This document shows positions 1 through 8,607 of a stretch of 21,894 nucleotides of DNA, in pieces. The notes under the pieces are model-generated. The model worked only from the letters and a program-made list of their open reading frames with translations, searched no databases and was not told the DNA's origin. Both the position numbers and the translations under genes were made by a program. Positions within the stretch are counted from its first letter, which is position 1, and each line of letters begins with the position of its first letter. The stretch covers positions 1 through 21,894 of the forward strand of contig CAZOOF010000037.1 of assembly GCA_964581365.1 (NCBI GenBank), given 5' to 3'. Source of the DNA: JAITWN01 sp964581365. Lineage in GTDB: Bacteria; Pseudomonadota; Gammaproteobacteria; SZUA-140.

Positions 1-242
1 TTCGCGATGGCGAGACCGGGTGGCTGTTCAGGGCGGGCGACGCGGCGCATCTCGCTGCGGTAGTCCTGCGGACGCTGGAGCGGCATGATGAGTGGGAGAG
101 CGTGCGCCACGCCGGAAGGCGTTATGTCGAGGAAGAGCGCAACTGGGCGGTGAGCGTCGGTCGCTATCGGCCGATCTATGAGCGCCTGTGCGCTGCCCGG
201 GAGCGCGCGGGTGATGCCGGATCCCGGAGGATTCTCCGGTGA
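1..242 (+). CDS. Glycosyltransferase family 4, C-terminal end (partial)
   Basis: The frame opens at base 3 and runs 79 codons to a TGA at 240-242; the rest of the gene lies upstream of the window. The visible part is the tail of a GT-B glycosyltransferase: a GETGWLFRAGD segment, typical of the region after the nucleotide-sugar site, then an amphipathic stretch and a closing RRYVEEERNWAVSVGRYRPIYERL-type ending. The 'ERxWxxSVxRYxPxYERL' ending recalls the exosortase A-associated Daro_2409-type glycosyltransferases, from memory of that family. It would transfer a sugar from an activated donor to a lipid-linked glycan on the cytoplasmic side. Its stop overlaps the next gene's GTG start by three bases within GTGA, so the two are likely co-translated. 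Donor and acceptor cannot be read from this fragment. Confidence 0.8.
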   Translation, partial: RDGETGWLFRAGDAAHLAAVVLRTLERHDEWESVRHAGRRYVEEERNWAVSVGRYRPIYERLCAARERAGDAGSRRILR

Positions 243-1339
243 AATCCAACGTGCCCGCGCTTTGCGTGGTCGGGCCTTTGCCGCCGCCGGCGGGCGGAAT
301 GGCGAATCAGTGCGAGCAGCTGGTGAGGTTGCTGCGACGGGATGGCGTGCGGGTCGAGCTGGTGCGCACCAACGAGCCGTATCGCCCCGCCTGGGCTGGC
401 CGTATCCCCGTCCTGCGTGCGGCAGTCCGCCTGCCGCGTTATCTGTGGCAGCTTTGGCGTGCGGCGGGAAGAAGTGAAACGATGCATGTACTGGCCAATT
501 CCGGCTGGTCCTGGCATTTGTTCGCCGCGCCGGCGATCGTGATCGGCCGTTTGCGCGGACTCCGGGTGATCGTGAACTATAGGGGCGGAAACGCGCAGCG
601 CTTTCTGGCGCGCTCGAGAGCGCCGGTGGTGGCCGCACTCCGCATGGCGCATGCACTGGTGACGCCCTCATCGTTTCTTCAGCGAGTGTTTTCCGAGTAC
701 GGAATGCAGGCGCAGGTGGTGCCGAATATAGTTGATCTGTCGCGCTTCAGGCCGGCCTCCGAGCGTGCATTCGGCATGGCGCCACACATCATCGTCACCC
801 GAAACCTCGAACTGATATATGACATCCCCACGGCTGTCCGTGCCTTCGCGCTGGTGCGGGAGGAGTTCCGCGATGCGCAGCTCACGGTCGCCGGCAGCGG
901 CCCGGAGCTGCCTCGTCTACAGGCTCTCGCTGCCGAGCTGGGGTTGGATGGCTGCGTCAGGTTCAGCGGTCGTATAGACAATGCGGATATTCCGGCCCTG
1001 TATGCTTCGGCCGACTGCATGTTGAATCCGAGTACGGTAGACAATATGCCGATCTCGATTCTGGAGGCCCATGCCAGCGGAATCCCCGTGGTCAGCACCA
1101 ATGTCGGCGGCATTCCGGATATCGTCGATGATGGCGTCAGCGCCTTGTTGGTGCCTCCCGGCGATCATCAGGCCATGGCGAGGGCTGCGATCCAGGTTCT
1201 GGCCGACAGATCACTCGCACAGCGCATGCGAGCTGCCGGACTGGCCAGTGTCTCCAGGTACGCATGGCCGGAGGTGCGCGAACAATGGTTTCGGATCTAC
1301 TGTGACCGGGATCGGATGATAGAGAACACTGCCTCGTGA
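239..1339 (+). CDS. Glycosyltransferase family 4 (GT-B fold)
   Basis: A 366-residue GT4-type glycosyltransferase, full length for the family. The N-terminal Rossmann half carries the glycine-rich PLPPPAGGM loop (residues 13-21). The C-terminal half has the donor site, with VAGSGPEL (217-224), the catalytic-type ISILEAHASGIPVVSTNVGG (272-291, E276 being the nucleotide-sugar-binding Glu) and DDGVSALLVPPGD (297-309). It probably adds one sugar to the growing EPS repeat unit at the inner membrane. The start is GTG at 239, supported by GGAGG at 226-230 with an 8-base spacer and by the GTGA overlap with the preceding gene. Its stop again overlaps the next gene through GTGA. Family assignment is firm; sugar and linkage are unknown. 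Confidence 0.92.
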   Translation: MKSNVPALCVVGPLPPPAGGMANQCEQLVRLLRRDGVRVELVRTNEPYRPAWAGRIPVLRAAVRLPRYLWQLWRAAGRSETMHVLANSGWSWHLFAAPAIVIGRLRGLRVIVNYRGGNAQRFLARSRAPVVAALRMAHALVTPSSFLQRVFSEYGMQAQVVPNIVDLSRFRPASERAFGMAPHIIVTRNLELIYDIPTAVRAFALVREEFRDAQLTVAGSGPELPRLQALAAELGLDGCVRFSGRIDNADIPALYASADCMLNPSTVDNMPISILEAHASGIPVVSTNVGGIPDIVDDGVSALLVPPGDHQAMARAAIQVLADRSLAQRMRAAGLASVSRYAWPEVREQWFRIYCDRDRMIENTAS

Positions 1340-2721
1340 CCGATCTGCAAAGGCGCCTGATATCTCAGGTGCTGTTCCCCCTGCATGAGCGCCTCAAGGG
1401 CCATGACACGGTGCGTATCCGCCGCGCGCTGGAGCGCAGCCAGTGGTGGTCTCCCGAAGGCCTGCATGCCCTGCAGCTGGAGCGCCTGCGCAGTCTCCTG
1501 GCCGGGGTCTCGACCCGTGTGCCCTGGTATCGCGAACTTTTCCGCAGGGAAGGGATGGCTGCGTCCGCTTTCCGTGCCACGGAGGATCTACGCCAGCTGC
1601 CCGTTACCGACAAGGCGCTCATCCGCTCCGCTGGGAAAAGCTGGCGGAGTGAGGGCGCGGGCACGCTGATCGAACAAAGCACCAGCGGATCGTCGGGCGA
1701 GCCCTTGCGCTTCGCCCTGGGGCGGACGCGGATCGCCATGGATGTCGCCGCCAAGTGGCGTGCCACGCGCTGGTGGGGCGTGGATATCGGTGACCGCGAG
1801 CTCGTGGTCTGGGGCTCGGCGATCGAGAATGCTGCTCAGGACCGCGTGCGCGTCTGGCGCGACCGGCTGTTTCGCAGTCGTCTGGTTCCGGGCGCGGCGC
1901 TCGATGAGGCCGGTCTGGATAGGGTGCTCGATCAGATGAGATCCTTTCGGCCGAGGATGCTGTTCGGTTATCCCTCGGTGCTGGCAAGACTTGCCTGGAG
2001 GGCGCAGGAGCGCGGGATGCCGGCCGCTGATTTCGGCGTCAGGGTGGCTTTCACTACCGCCGAGGTGCTGCAAGCGCAGTGGCGGCAGATCATCGCGGAG
2101 GCGTTCGGTTGTGGCGTCGCCAATGAATACGGCGCCCGCGACGCCGGTTTCATTGCGCGCGAATGCCCCGAGGGTGGATGGCACATTACCGCCGAGGAGC
2201 TGATCGTGGAGATCCTGGACGTCGAGGGAAATCCCGTGCCGGCTGGTGAAACCGGTGATATCGTGGTGACGAATCTGTGCAGTCCCGAGTTCCCGTTCAT
2301 TCGCTATCGGACGGGAGACAAGGGGGCGCTGGAGCCCGGTGTGTGCAGCTGTGGCCGGGGTCTCCCCCGTTTGCGCGCGCTGGCCGGTCGGGCCAACGAT
2401 ACGCTGCTGGGCAGAAACGGCATGCGGGTGCATGGCAGCGTCTTCAATTACCTGATGAGGGAGACCGCCGGGCTGCGCGCTTACCGGATCGAACAGATGG
2501 TCCGTGATCGATTGGATGTCTACGTAGTATTCGATGGCGAGCCGCCGGCCGGTTTTGCATCGGCACTGGAAGAAGTGGCGCGCCGTTACCTGGGTGAAAG
2601 TGTGCTCGTTCAGCTGCATCCCGTGGCGCACATTCCGCCCGAAGCGAATGGCAAGTTCCGGCATGTGGTGTGCCGGGTCCGGGATGATGCCGAGTCCACC
2701 CGGGAGGAGATCAAGGCATGA
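1336..2721 (+). CDS. PaaK/CapK-like adenylate-forming ligase
   Basis: A 461-residue member of the phenylacetate-CoA ligase/coenzyme F390 synthetase-like branch of adenylate-forming enzymes. ATP-binding P-loop equivalent STSGSSGEP is at 115-123, the second core motif NEYGARD at 263-269, and YRTGD at 324-328. The cysteine-bearing CSCGRGLPR (337-345), a feature of PaaK relatives, follows, then the mobile C-terminal domain. Family members activate a carboxylic acid as an acyl-adenylate; relatives called CapK sit in capsule loci. Here it lies between a glycosyltransferase and a deacetylase, so it may activate an acid destined for the polysaccharide. The start is GTG in a GTGA overlap with the upstream gene; the end overlaps the next by ATGA. 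Substrate and acceptor (CoA, carrier protein or sugar amine) cannot be told. Confidence 0.85.
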   Translation: MTDLQRRLISQVLFPLHERLKGHDTVRIRRALERSQWWSPEGLHALQLERLRSLLAGVSTRVPWYRELFRREGMAASAFRATEDLRQLPVTDKALIRSAGKSWRSEGAGTLIEQSTSGSSGEPLRFALGRTRIAMDVAAKWRATRWWGVDIGDRELVVWGSAIENAAQDRVRVWRDRLFRSRLVPGAALDEAGLDRVLDQMRSFRPRMLFGYPSVLARLAWRAQERGMPAADFGVRVAFTTAEVLQAQWRQIIAEAFGCGVANEYGARDAGFIARECPEGGWHITAEELIVEILDVEGNPVPAGETGDIVVTNLCSPEFPFIRYRTGDKGALEPGVCSCGRGLPRLRALAGRANDTLLGRNGMRVHGSVFNYLMRETAGLRAYRIEQMVRDRLDVYVVFDGEPPAGFASALEEVARRYLGESVLVQLHPVAHIPPEANGKFRHVVCRVRDDAESTREEIKA

Positions 2722-3680
2722 TGTCCCGCCTCCTGCTTGCGCCGCTGCTGTCGCTGCTGTCGCCAGCCGGTAGAGGCGCTCGTCTGAGCATCCTCATCTA
2801 TCACCGCGTTCTCCCTGAGCCGGATCCGCTGCTGCCCGGGATTCCGGATGCCGATTGGTTCCGCATGCAGATGCGCCTGCTCGCGCGCAGCTTCAATCCT
2901 CTGCCGCTTTCCGAAGCCGTGGATCGGTTGCGCGCGGGAACGCTTCCCCCACGAGCGGCGTGCGTGACCTTCGATGACGGATACGCCGACAACCTTACGG
3001 TGGCTTGCCCCATTCTGCGCGCAGAGGGCGTCCCGGCGACTTTCTTCATCGCTACGGCTTATCTCGATGGCGGACGGATGTTCAACGATACCCTGATCGA
3101 GACCGTGCGGCGCTTGCCCGCAGGACAGCATGATCTCAGTTTCGCAGGGCTTGGGTTGCGCCGCATCGAAGAGGCGGGCGATCGCACCGCGCTGATCGGC
3201 GAGCTGGTGACGCGCTGCAAATACCAGGATGTGCGGGCGCGTCATGAGTGGGCAGAGCGGTTTGCCGCCACGCTGGGAATCGATCCGCCCAATGACCTGA
3301 TGATGAGCACCCGGCAGTTGCGGGAGCTGGCGGATAGCGGCATGGACATCGGTGGTCACACGGTGAGCCATCCCATCCTGGCCCAGTGTGAGGCGGAAGA
3401 GGCGAAACGCGAAATGCGCGATGGCAAGGAGGCGCTGGAGCGCATTCTGCAGCGACCGGTAAATCTGTTCGCCTATCCGAACGGTCGTCCAGGCAAGGAT
3501 TACCGGCCCGAGCACGCCCTCATGGCGCAGGAGCTCGGGTTCACCGCCGCCGTATCGACCTCCTGGGGCAGCGCGCATGCTGGCAGCGACATGTATCAGC
3601 TGCCCCGCTTTACGCCCTGGGATCACGGTGAACTCAGATTCGGTCTCCGCCTGGCGCGCAATCTGAGGAATCCGGCGTGA
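2718..3680 (+). CDS. Polysaccharide deacetylase (NodB/CE4 family)
   Basis: A 320-residue carbohydrate esterase family 4 protein. Motif 1, TFDDGYADN (84-92), supplies the catalytic-base and metal-binding Asp. Motif 2, GGHTVSHPIL (212-221), supplies the two metal His. FAYPNGRPGKDY (251-262) fits motif 3. These residues are intact, so a metal-dependent N- or O-deacetylase acting on the EPS or a lipid-linked precursor is likely. The region between motifs 1 and 2 is longer than in a minimal NodB domain (about 120 residues), as in many EPS-locus members. The N-terminus is hydrophobic (LLLAPLLSLLSP) but lacks a clear signal-peptide cleavage site, so location is uncertain. The ATG at 2718 overlaps the upstream TGA (ATGA) and the 3' end overlaps the next gene by GTGA. 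Confidence 0.9.
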   Translation: MMSRLLLAPLLSLLSPAGRGARLSILIYHRVLPEPDPLLPGIPDADWFRMQMRLLARSFNPLPLSEAVDRLRAGTLPPRAACVTFDDGYADNLTVACPILRAEGVPATFFIATAYLDGGRMFNDTLIETVRRLPAGQHDLSFAGLGLRRIEEAGDRTALIGELVTRCKYQDVRARHEWAERFAATLGIDPPNDLMMSTRQLRELADSGMDIGGHTVSHPILAQCEAEEAKREMRDGKEALERILQRPVNLFAYPNGRPGKDYRPEHALMAQELGFTAAVSTSWGSAHAGSDMYQLPRFTPWDHGELRFGLRLARNLRNPA

Positions 3681-4702
3681 ATCGGGACACCGGCGAGTCT
3701 GCACATTCGACCCGGATCTATCTGAGCATCGATACCGAGTTCAGCATCGCGGGCGCCTTTGATGATCCTGTGACTCGTCGGCCGGTGGGGCCGCAGGCCG
3801 TCTACTGTGATGTAGACGGGAAGTCGGCCGGACTCGGTTACCTGCTCGAGATTCTGGGGCGTTACGAAGCCCGTGCCAGCTTCTTCGTCGAGACGCTGAA
3901 CACCCATTATTTCGGCGACGAGCCGATGGGGGAGATCGCGCGCCGCCTGCATCAGGCGGGACATGACGTGCAGCTGCACCTGCATCCATGCTGGGCCTAT
4001 TTCGAGGCCGCCGATTGGAAGAGCCGGCTCCGCACCGATCCTCCGAGCGATGACATCTGTCTGCGTGATCGCAATGAAATGGAGCGCCTGATTCGCAGCG
4101 GGATCGAGACCTTCAGGCGCTGGTCCCTGCCCGCGCCGCGCGCGCTGCGTACCGGCGGCCTGCGGGTTTCGCGGCAGGTCTATGAAGCAATGAACGCCTG
4201 CGGACTGAGCATCGCTTCAAACGTGGGGGTCGGCATCTATCGGCCAGCGGAGTCCGGGCTGAGACTCTATTCCGGCCGGCATGGCATCGAAGGCGTGATC
4301 GAGCTCCCGGTGACCAGTTATCTGGACCGGAGCATTCCAGGGAGGCCTCGACACAAGTCGCTGACGGTGACCGGCAGCTCCTGGCCGGAAATCCGCTCTC
4401 TCCTGCGGCAGGCGCGCGATGCCGCAGTCCGCGATGTCGTGATTCTGACTCATCCGTTCGAGTTCGTTAAACATCGCGACATCAGTTACGAGCGGCTCTA
4501 TCTCAACCGGGTGACGCGCGACCGGTTGGAGCGGCTGTGCCGATTCGTCAGGGAAGAGCCGGGCTTCTCCTTTGCATGCATCGGTGAAGTCGAGACGGGT
4601 CAGGATTCAATGGGGCAGAATGAACTGCTGTCCGCTACCCCCATTCATTCGCTTGGGCGGATGGTGATCAACCGCATAAATCACGCCATGGTATGGTGGT
4701 GA
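3677..4702 (+). CDS. Divergent polysaccharide-deacetylase-like protein
   Basis: A 341-residue protein with the outline of a second, diverged CE4-type barrel. SIDTEF (17-22) stands where canonical members have TFDDG; ASFFVE (67-72) matches the usual 'ATFF' strand; HDVQLHLHPCW (96-106) supplies candidate metal histidines; RTGG (158-161) and VVILTHPFEF (254-263) fit later barrel strands. It may act on the same glycan as the preceding deacetylase or on a precursor. The replacement of the DD pair by DTE means activity should not be assumed. The start is GTG in a GTGA overlap with the upstream CE4 gene, so the two are tightly coupled. The last ~30 residues (after residue 310) look like an extra tail. 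There is no signal peptide. Fold is moderately sure, reaction is not. Confidence 0.75.
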   Translation: MNRDTGESAHSTRIYLSIDTEFSIAGAFDDPVTRRPVGPQAVYCDVDGKSAGLGYLLEILGRYEARASFFVETLNTHYFGDEPMGEIARRLHQAGHDVQLHLHPCWAYFEAADWKSRLRTDPPSDDICLRDRNEMERLIRSGIETFRRWSLPAPRALRTGGLRVSRQVYEAMNACGLSIASNVGVGIYRPAESGLRLYSGRHGIEGVIELPVTSYLDRSIPGRPRHKSLTVTGSSWPEIRSLLRQARDAAVRDVVILTHPFEFVKHRDISYERLYLNRVTRDRLERLCRFVREEPGFSFACIGEVETGQDSMGQNELLSATPIHSLGRMVINRINHAMVWW

Positions 4703-4717
4703 AGAAGATGCGCTACC

Positions 4718-4721
4718 GGAG
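4718..4721 (+). promoter_or_regulatory. Ribosome binding site that decides the PHP gene start
   Basis: GGAG lies directly against the first possible ATG (4722), too close to serve it, but sits nine bases before the in-frame ATG at 4731. This favours 4731 as the real start of the PHP gene. The weaker GAAGAAG at 4701-4707 could in principle serve 4722. Confidence 0.5.
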
Positions 4722-4730
4722 ATGACGCAG

Positions 4731-5528
4731 ATGGTTCGGAAAGATGTCATTCGCGGAATCGTGCACTGTCACAGCGAGCATTCCTTCGATGCCAGGATGT
4801 CGTATGCGCAGCTGCGTGAGTACTTCATCGGTAAAGGCTTGAGTTTCGCTTGCATGACCGAGCACATCGAGTATCTAGATCAGGAGAAGATTGACGCCAT
4901 TCTGGCCGCCTGTGAAGAGAATTCCGACGATGATTTTTTGTTCATCCCGGGAATCGAGATGGATTATTTCAAGATCTACTTTCTTGGCGTCAGGCCAGCG
5001 AAAGTGGATTTTTCCGGTCACCGGAGCATGTTCGACAGTCTGCACCCGAACGCCGAGCTGTGCATCTTCTCGCACCCCATCAAGGCCCGCTACCGCTATC
5101 CGCAGTGGCTGATCGATCTGTGCGATGGCGTCGAGGTGGTCAACACCAAGCATGACGGACGTCACTATCTGCGTCCGCAGAGCGAGCGTCTGCTGGAGCG
5201 GGTCAGGCAGTATCGTCCCCACGCGGTGGGAGTCGCCGGCATGGATTTCCATTCTCCCAAGCAGTATTCCGGTGCGCACCTGGCACTGCATGAGCCGGTA
5301 CCGCTGGCTCGTGATGCCGTGCTGCATGCGATACGGAGCGGTGCCTTCGATATCTGGATGAACGGGCGCAGACTGGCCGATATCGGCGCTGCCGAGCGCA
5401 GCTGGCTGCGGTTACGCATTCATGCGATGGATGTCGCCCATCGCGTGAATAAGGCGATGGCTGATGCCGGGTTCCGGATGCCCGGATTTGTCCGGCGGCT
5501 GCTGCGCAAGGGCATGGAGGGGGCATGA
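4731..5528 (+). CDS. PHP-domain phosphoesterase
   Basis: A 265-residue PHP (polymerase and histidinol phosphatase) domain protein. Metal-binding motifs in order: HCHSEHS (12-18, HxH), TEH (43-45), GIEMD (74-78), SHP (114-116) and GMDFHS (170-175, DxH). This complement is what a trinuclear-metal phosphoesterase needs, so hydrolysis of a phosphate ester is likely. The C-terminal ~70 residues are a basic helical extension (RRLLRKGMEGA at the end). In an EPS operon it could remove a phosphate from a sugar intermediate, or act as a protein phosphatase; Gram-positive capsule loci use PHP-type tyrosine phosphatases, but close similarity to them is not evident. Start chosen at 4731 on Shine-Dalgarno spacing; 4722 would add three residues. 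It overlaps the next gene by ATGA. Confidence 0.85.
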   Translation: MVRKDVIRGIVHCHSEHSFDARMSYAQLREYFIGKGLSFACMTEHIEYLDQEKIDAILAACEENSDDDFLFIPGIEMDYFKIYFLGVRPAKVDFSGHRSMFDSLHPNAELCIFSHPIKARYRYPQWLIDLCDGVEVVNTKHDGRHYLRPQSERLLERVRQYRPHAVGVAGMDFHSPKQYSGAHLALHEPVPLARDAVLHAIRSGAFDIWMNGRRLADIGAAERSWLRLRIHAMDVAHRVNKAMADAGFRMPGFVRRLLRKGMEGA

Positions 5529-6757
5529 ACGATGCCGCGCATGCGGCCATGCCAGGCGTCATCGTGCTGGGCGCGGATTCCCAGATCGGCCTGGCGGTCA
5601 TCCGTGACCTGGGGCGGGGAGGCGTGCCGGTTCATGCCATCGGACGCACCCCGGCAGCCGTTGGCTTGCATTCCCGGTACGTGCGATCTGCACATATCCA
5701 TCGCGAGCGCGATCAGGCGCTGATCGATCTGCTCAACCGCATCGCCGCAGAACGGGGTGCGCGTTTTCTGATGACGGTCTCTGAGCGCGATATATCCTTC
5801 CTGAACGAAATACGCCCGCAGCTGACCGGACTGATGCCGCTGATTCCAGCGCCGGAGAGCATGGCACTCGTTCTCGATAAGGCCAGGATCTACGCCATGG
5901 CCGAGCGGCTGGGGATCGCGGTGCCGCGATCGATTGCAGTGGATGCGCAGGGCAGGCCCGATCCTGAGCAGCGCGGGATCCGCTTTCCCGTGGTGCTGAA
6001 ATGGTCGGCGCCACTGGACGTGATGCCTCTGCTCCGCCAGCACGGGATCGGGTTTCTCAAGGCCGAGTACTGTCATGATTTCCCCGGCCTCGAAGCGGCC
6101 CTGGCCCGTTATCGTCCGATCGGACACTATCCCCTGGTTCAGGAATACTGTCCGGGCACCGGTCTCGGCCAGATGTTCTATATGCACCAGGGGCGCGCGG
6201 TACTGCGGTTTCAGCACTTGCGATTGCACGAGTGGCCCCCGGAGGGCGGGTATTCGACGCTGTGCGAAAGCCTGGCACCGAATGAGAATGCCGATCTGAT
6301 GCAAGGCTCGGAAGCGCTGTTGCGGGAGATTGGCTGGGAGGGACAGGCCATGGTCGAGTACCGCTTCGATCGCGAAAGCGGCCGCGCCACCCTGATGGAG
6401 ATCAACGGCCGCTTCTGGGGAAGCATGCCGCTTGCCTGGCATGCTGGCGCCCGCTTCCCCTGGCTGCTGTACAACCTGATGGGGCGGGGCGTGGAGGTGC
6501 CGGATGCGGGTTCCTATCGTCCCGGAGTGCGCTGCAAATTCCTGCTGCCGGATTTGAAGCGTCTCTGGCGAATACTGCGCCATCCCCACCTGATTCAGGA
6601 TCGCAGCCTGCGCTTCGAGCGGTGGGCGGAACTGTCCGGATTCATGACCTTCCTGATCGATCCGCGCAGCCGCTATTACGTGTTCGCCTGGTCTGACCCC
6701 ATGCCCTTCGTCGCCGAACTACGCCATCTGGCGCGGCGCCTGCTCGGGCGCGGCTAG
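5525..6757 (+). CDS. ATP-grasp carboxylate-amine ligase-like protein
   Basis: A 410-residue ATP-grasp protein. An N-terminal pre-ATP-grasp Rossmann-like domain starts GVIVLGADSQIGLAVIRDLG (11-30). Lysines for ATP binding are expected around K119 (LDKARIY) and K159 (VVLKWS). The Mg-ATP-binding strand MEINGRFWGS (291-300) keeps the diagnostic E-x-N-x-R set. Relatives activate a carboxylate as an acyl-phosphate and join it to an amine, thiol or another acid. As last gene of this block, coupled to the PHP gene by ATGA and preceded by a good GGAGGG near 5517-5522, it fits amide formation on a sugar or sugar precursor. Its 3' end overlaps the opposing gene's 3' end by 39 bases. Substrate unknown. 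Confidence 0.85.
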   Translation: MNDAAHAAMPGVIVLGADSQIGLAVIRDLGRGGVPVHAIGRTPAAVGLHSRYVRSAHIHRERDQALIDLLNRIAAERGARFLMTVSERDISFLNEIRPQLTGLMPLIPAPESMALVLDKARIYAMAERLGIAVPRSIAVDAQGRPDPEQRGIRFPVVLKWSAPLDVMPLLRQHGIGFLKAEYCHDFPGLEAALARYRPIGHYPLVQEYCPGTGLGQMFYMHQGRAVLRFQHLRLHEWPPEGGYSTLCESLAPNENADLMQGSEALLREIGWEGQAMVEYRFDRESGRATLMEINGRFWGSMPLAWHAGARFPWLLYNLMGRGVEVPDAGSYRPGVRCKFLLPDLKRLWRILRHPHLIQDRSLRFERWAELSGFMTFLIDPRSRYYVFAWSDPMPFVAELRHLARRLLGRG

Positions 6758-8539
6758 CGCCGGAGTGTGCGCGTCCAGCCACAGATCCAGCACCATCAGG
6801 ATCCAGATCAGCTCGCCGTAATAGGCGGCGTGCTGGTCGCGATGCAGTGAGATCAGACGGTCGATGAAGGCTGGTCTGAACTGCCCGCGCGTTTTCAGGC
6901 GCGCGAGGCTGTCGTAGGCCAGTTCCTGCAGCGGGCGGTGTTCGCGCATCCATGGTCCGAAGGGCAGGCCGAAACCATGCTTGCGCTTGTCGATGATTTC
7001 CGGGGGCAGGAATCCGCTCATGGATTCCTTGTAGAAATGGCGCAAGCGGTTCCTGGTCAGCTTGAGGCGTGAGGGCACGCGACAGGAGAATTCGATCACC
7101 CCATCGTCCAGCATCGGAAATACGACATCGACGCCCGCCAGCCGGCAGGTTCCGATGACCTTGCGCAGGTCGTTGTCGGCCAGGGTCTGCTGCCAGTCGA
7201 GGTACATCATCCGGTTCAGGGTCGAGGCCTCTTCCGGGCGATGGTAGATGTCTTTCATCAGGCTCCATGGGGCGTCTCTGTCCACCGCGCCCAGAAAGTC
7301 CGCTTCGAACATCTCTTCGGCAGCGATCCGGCGCAGGAAGTTGTAGCCGTGCAGCCGCTCCGGCAGCGGGACGCGGGCCTGTTCGACATAGCTGCGCGCT
7401 TTCCCCAGCAGCGGTGCTGTGGATGGCAGTCTGGTGAACAGCGGGTCGAGGACCGAGCGGCGCAGGGGGGCCGGTAACCGGTTCCACAGTTCGAAGACTC
7501 GCTGCTTGAGATAGCGTTCGTTGCCCGCGAAGAGCTCATCGCCACCATCACCCGCCAGCAGCCGCGTGATGCCCGCATCCGCCGCCATGCGCGCGCAGAA
7601 CAGGGCAGGCAGGGCCGATGAGTTGCCGAAGGGTTCATCGTAGGCTGCGGCGAGCTGCTGTACCGCGTCGACCACGTCATTCGCAGTGACGTAGTATTCA
7701 TGCGCGCGGGTTCCGAAGTGGCGGACCGCGAGGCGGGCATAATCCATCTCGTCGTAGCCTTCGGCGGAAAAGCCGATGCTGAAAGTATCCGCGGCGCCGG
7801 GACGGACCTGCGCAAGCATGCCCGCGACCGTGGAGCTGTCGAGGCCGCCGCTGAGGAATGCGCCGGTTGCCGGTTCGGTCTGCATCCGTTCCACGGCGGC
7901 GCCGAGTCGCTGGCGCAGTTCGGCGCCGAGTTCATCGGCGTCAGCCACTGTGGGCTCCTCGAAGCGTGGCTGCCACCAGTGATCGATGGTGACGGCGTCG
8001 CCGATACTCAGCCGCTGCGCTCCCTGCAGCTTCTCCAGTCCGGTCCATGCGCTCACCGGCGCAGGAATCATGTGGTAGAAAACGTAATGGTAAATGCCGT
8101 CGGGATTGCTGCGGCGGGCGATCGCCGGGTGCTGGAGGACTTCGGCGGCGGAGCTGCCGAATACGACCCCGCCGGGGAAACGGGCGAAATGGAGCGCCTG
8201 CTGGCCTATGCGATCGATACCGGCGATACAGCGGCGCTCGATGGGGTCGATGACGGCGAGCACGAAATCACCGCCGAGCTTGTCGAATACGCGATCGCCA
8301 TGACGCCTCCAGGCGGTGAGCAGCGCCTCACCATGACCGCGCTCGCGGGCAAGGGCGGCGAGCGCGGCGTCACTCCAGACCGGATGGCCGGCGAGGGCAG
8401 CGATGCGACCTTCGTCATCACCGGCGATCCAGCCATCGCTTGCCAGGCATCCGCCGCGGGTGCGGAGCAGAGCGGACACGTCCCCGGTATCGGTGCCGTA
8501 ATCCTCACGAGGGCAATACCAGCCACGGAGCACTGCCAT
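6719..8539 (-). CDS. Asparagine-synthetase-like amidotransferase without Cys nucleophile
   Basis: A 606-residue homologue of asparagine synthetase B. The N-terminal half (to about 190) is glutaminase-like (KLGGDFVLAVID at 87-98, GIDRIGQQALHF at 107-118). The C-terminal half is the ATP-pyrophosphatase domain: SGGLDSS (230-236), DEPFGNSSALP (301-311) and GDGGDELFAGN (330-340) are all intact. The protein begins MAVLRG, with no Cys at position 2, so it should not use glutamine in the usual way. It may take free ammonia or an amino sugar/amine, or form a different amide. The ATG at 8539 has AGGAAGG (complement of 8547-8553) seven bases upstream. The gene stands alone on its strand, divergent from the carrier-protein block and convergent with the ATP-grasp gene. 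Exosortase A loci usually carry an amidotransferase of this superfamily. Confidence 0.9.
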   Translation of the reverse strand: MAVLRGWYCPREDYGTDTGDVSALLRTRGGCLASDGWIAGDDEGRIAALAGHPVWSDAALAALARERGHGEALLTAWRRHGDRVFDKLGGDFVLAVIDPIERRCIAGIDRIGQQALHFARFPGGVVFGSSAAEVLQHPAIARRSNPDGIYHYVFYHMIPAPVSAWTGLEKLQGAQRLSIGDAVTIDHWWQPRFEEPTVADADELGAELRQRLGAAVERMQTEPATGAFLSGGLDSSTVAGMLAQVRPGAADTFSIGFSAEGYDEMDYARLAVRHFGTRAHEYYVTANDVVDAVQQLAAAYDEPFGNSSALPALFCARMAADAGITRLLAGDGGDELFAGNERYLKQRVFELWNRLPAPLRRSVLDPLFTRLPSTAPLLGKARSYVEQARVPLPERLHGYNFLRRIAAEEMFEADFLGAVDRDAPWSLMKDIYHRPEEASTLNRMMYLDWQQTLADNDLRKVIGTCRLAGVDVVFPMLDDGVIEFSCRVPSRLKLTRNRLRHFYKESMSGFLPPEIIDKRKHGFGLPFGPWMREHRPLQELAYDSLARLKTRGQFRPAFIDRLISLHRDQHAAYYGELIWILMVLDLWLDAHTPALAAPEQAPRQMA

Positions 8540-8554
8540 GCTGCGACCTTCCTG

Positions 8555-8583
8555 TGCTTGATATCAGCCCATAATGGTATAAT
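8555..8583 (+). promoter_or_regulatory. Predicted sigma-70 extended -10 promoter for the carrier-protein block
   Basis: A perfect extended -10, TGG-TATAAT, lies at 8575-8583. The best -35 match, TTGATA at 8558-8563, is only 14 bases upstream, so recognition probably relies on the extended -10. The predicted transcript starts near 8590 and gives a ~60-base leader to the ATG at 8650. The element is an A+T-rich island in a GC-rich locus. No equally convincing promoter was found for the opposite gene at 8539. Confidence 0.6.
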
Positions 8584-8607
8584 TTCCAGAATTTTTTTTC
8601 CTGTCCC

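Noticed and set aside
2610..3704. A 364-codon minus-strand open frame opposite the CE4 deacetylase
   Set aside because: The plus strand carries the full CE4 motif set; the minus reading has none.
6740..6765. GGCGC/GCGCC small inverted repeat at the ATP-grasp gene's stop
   Set aside because: Only a five-base stem, no T-run; too weak for a terminator.
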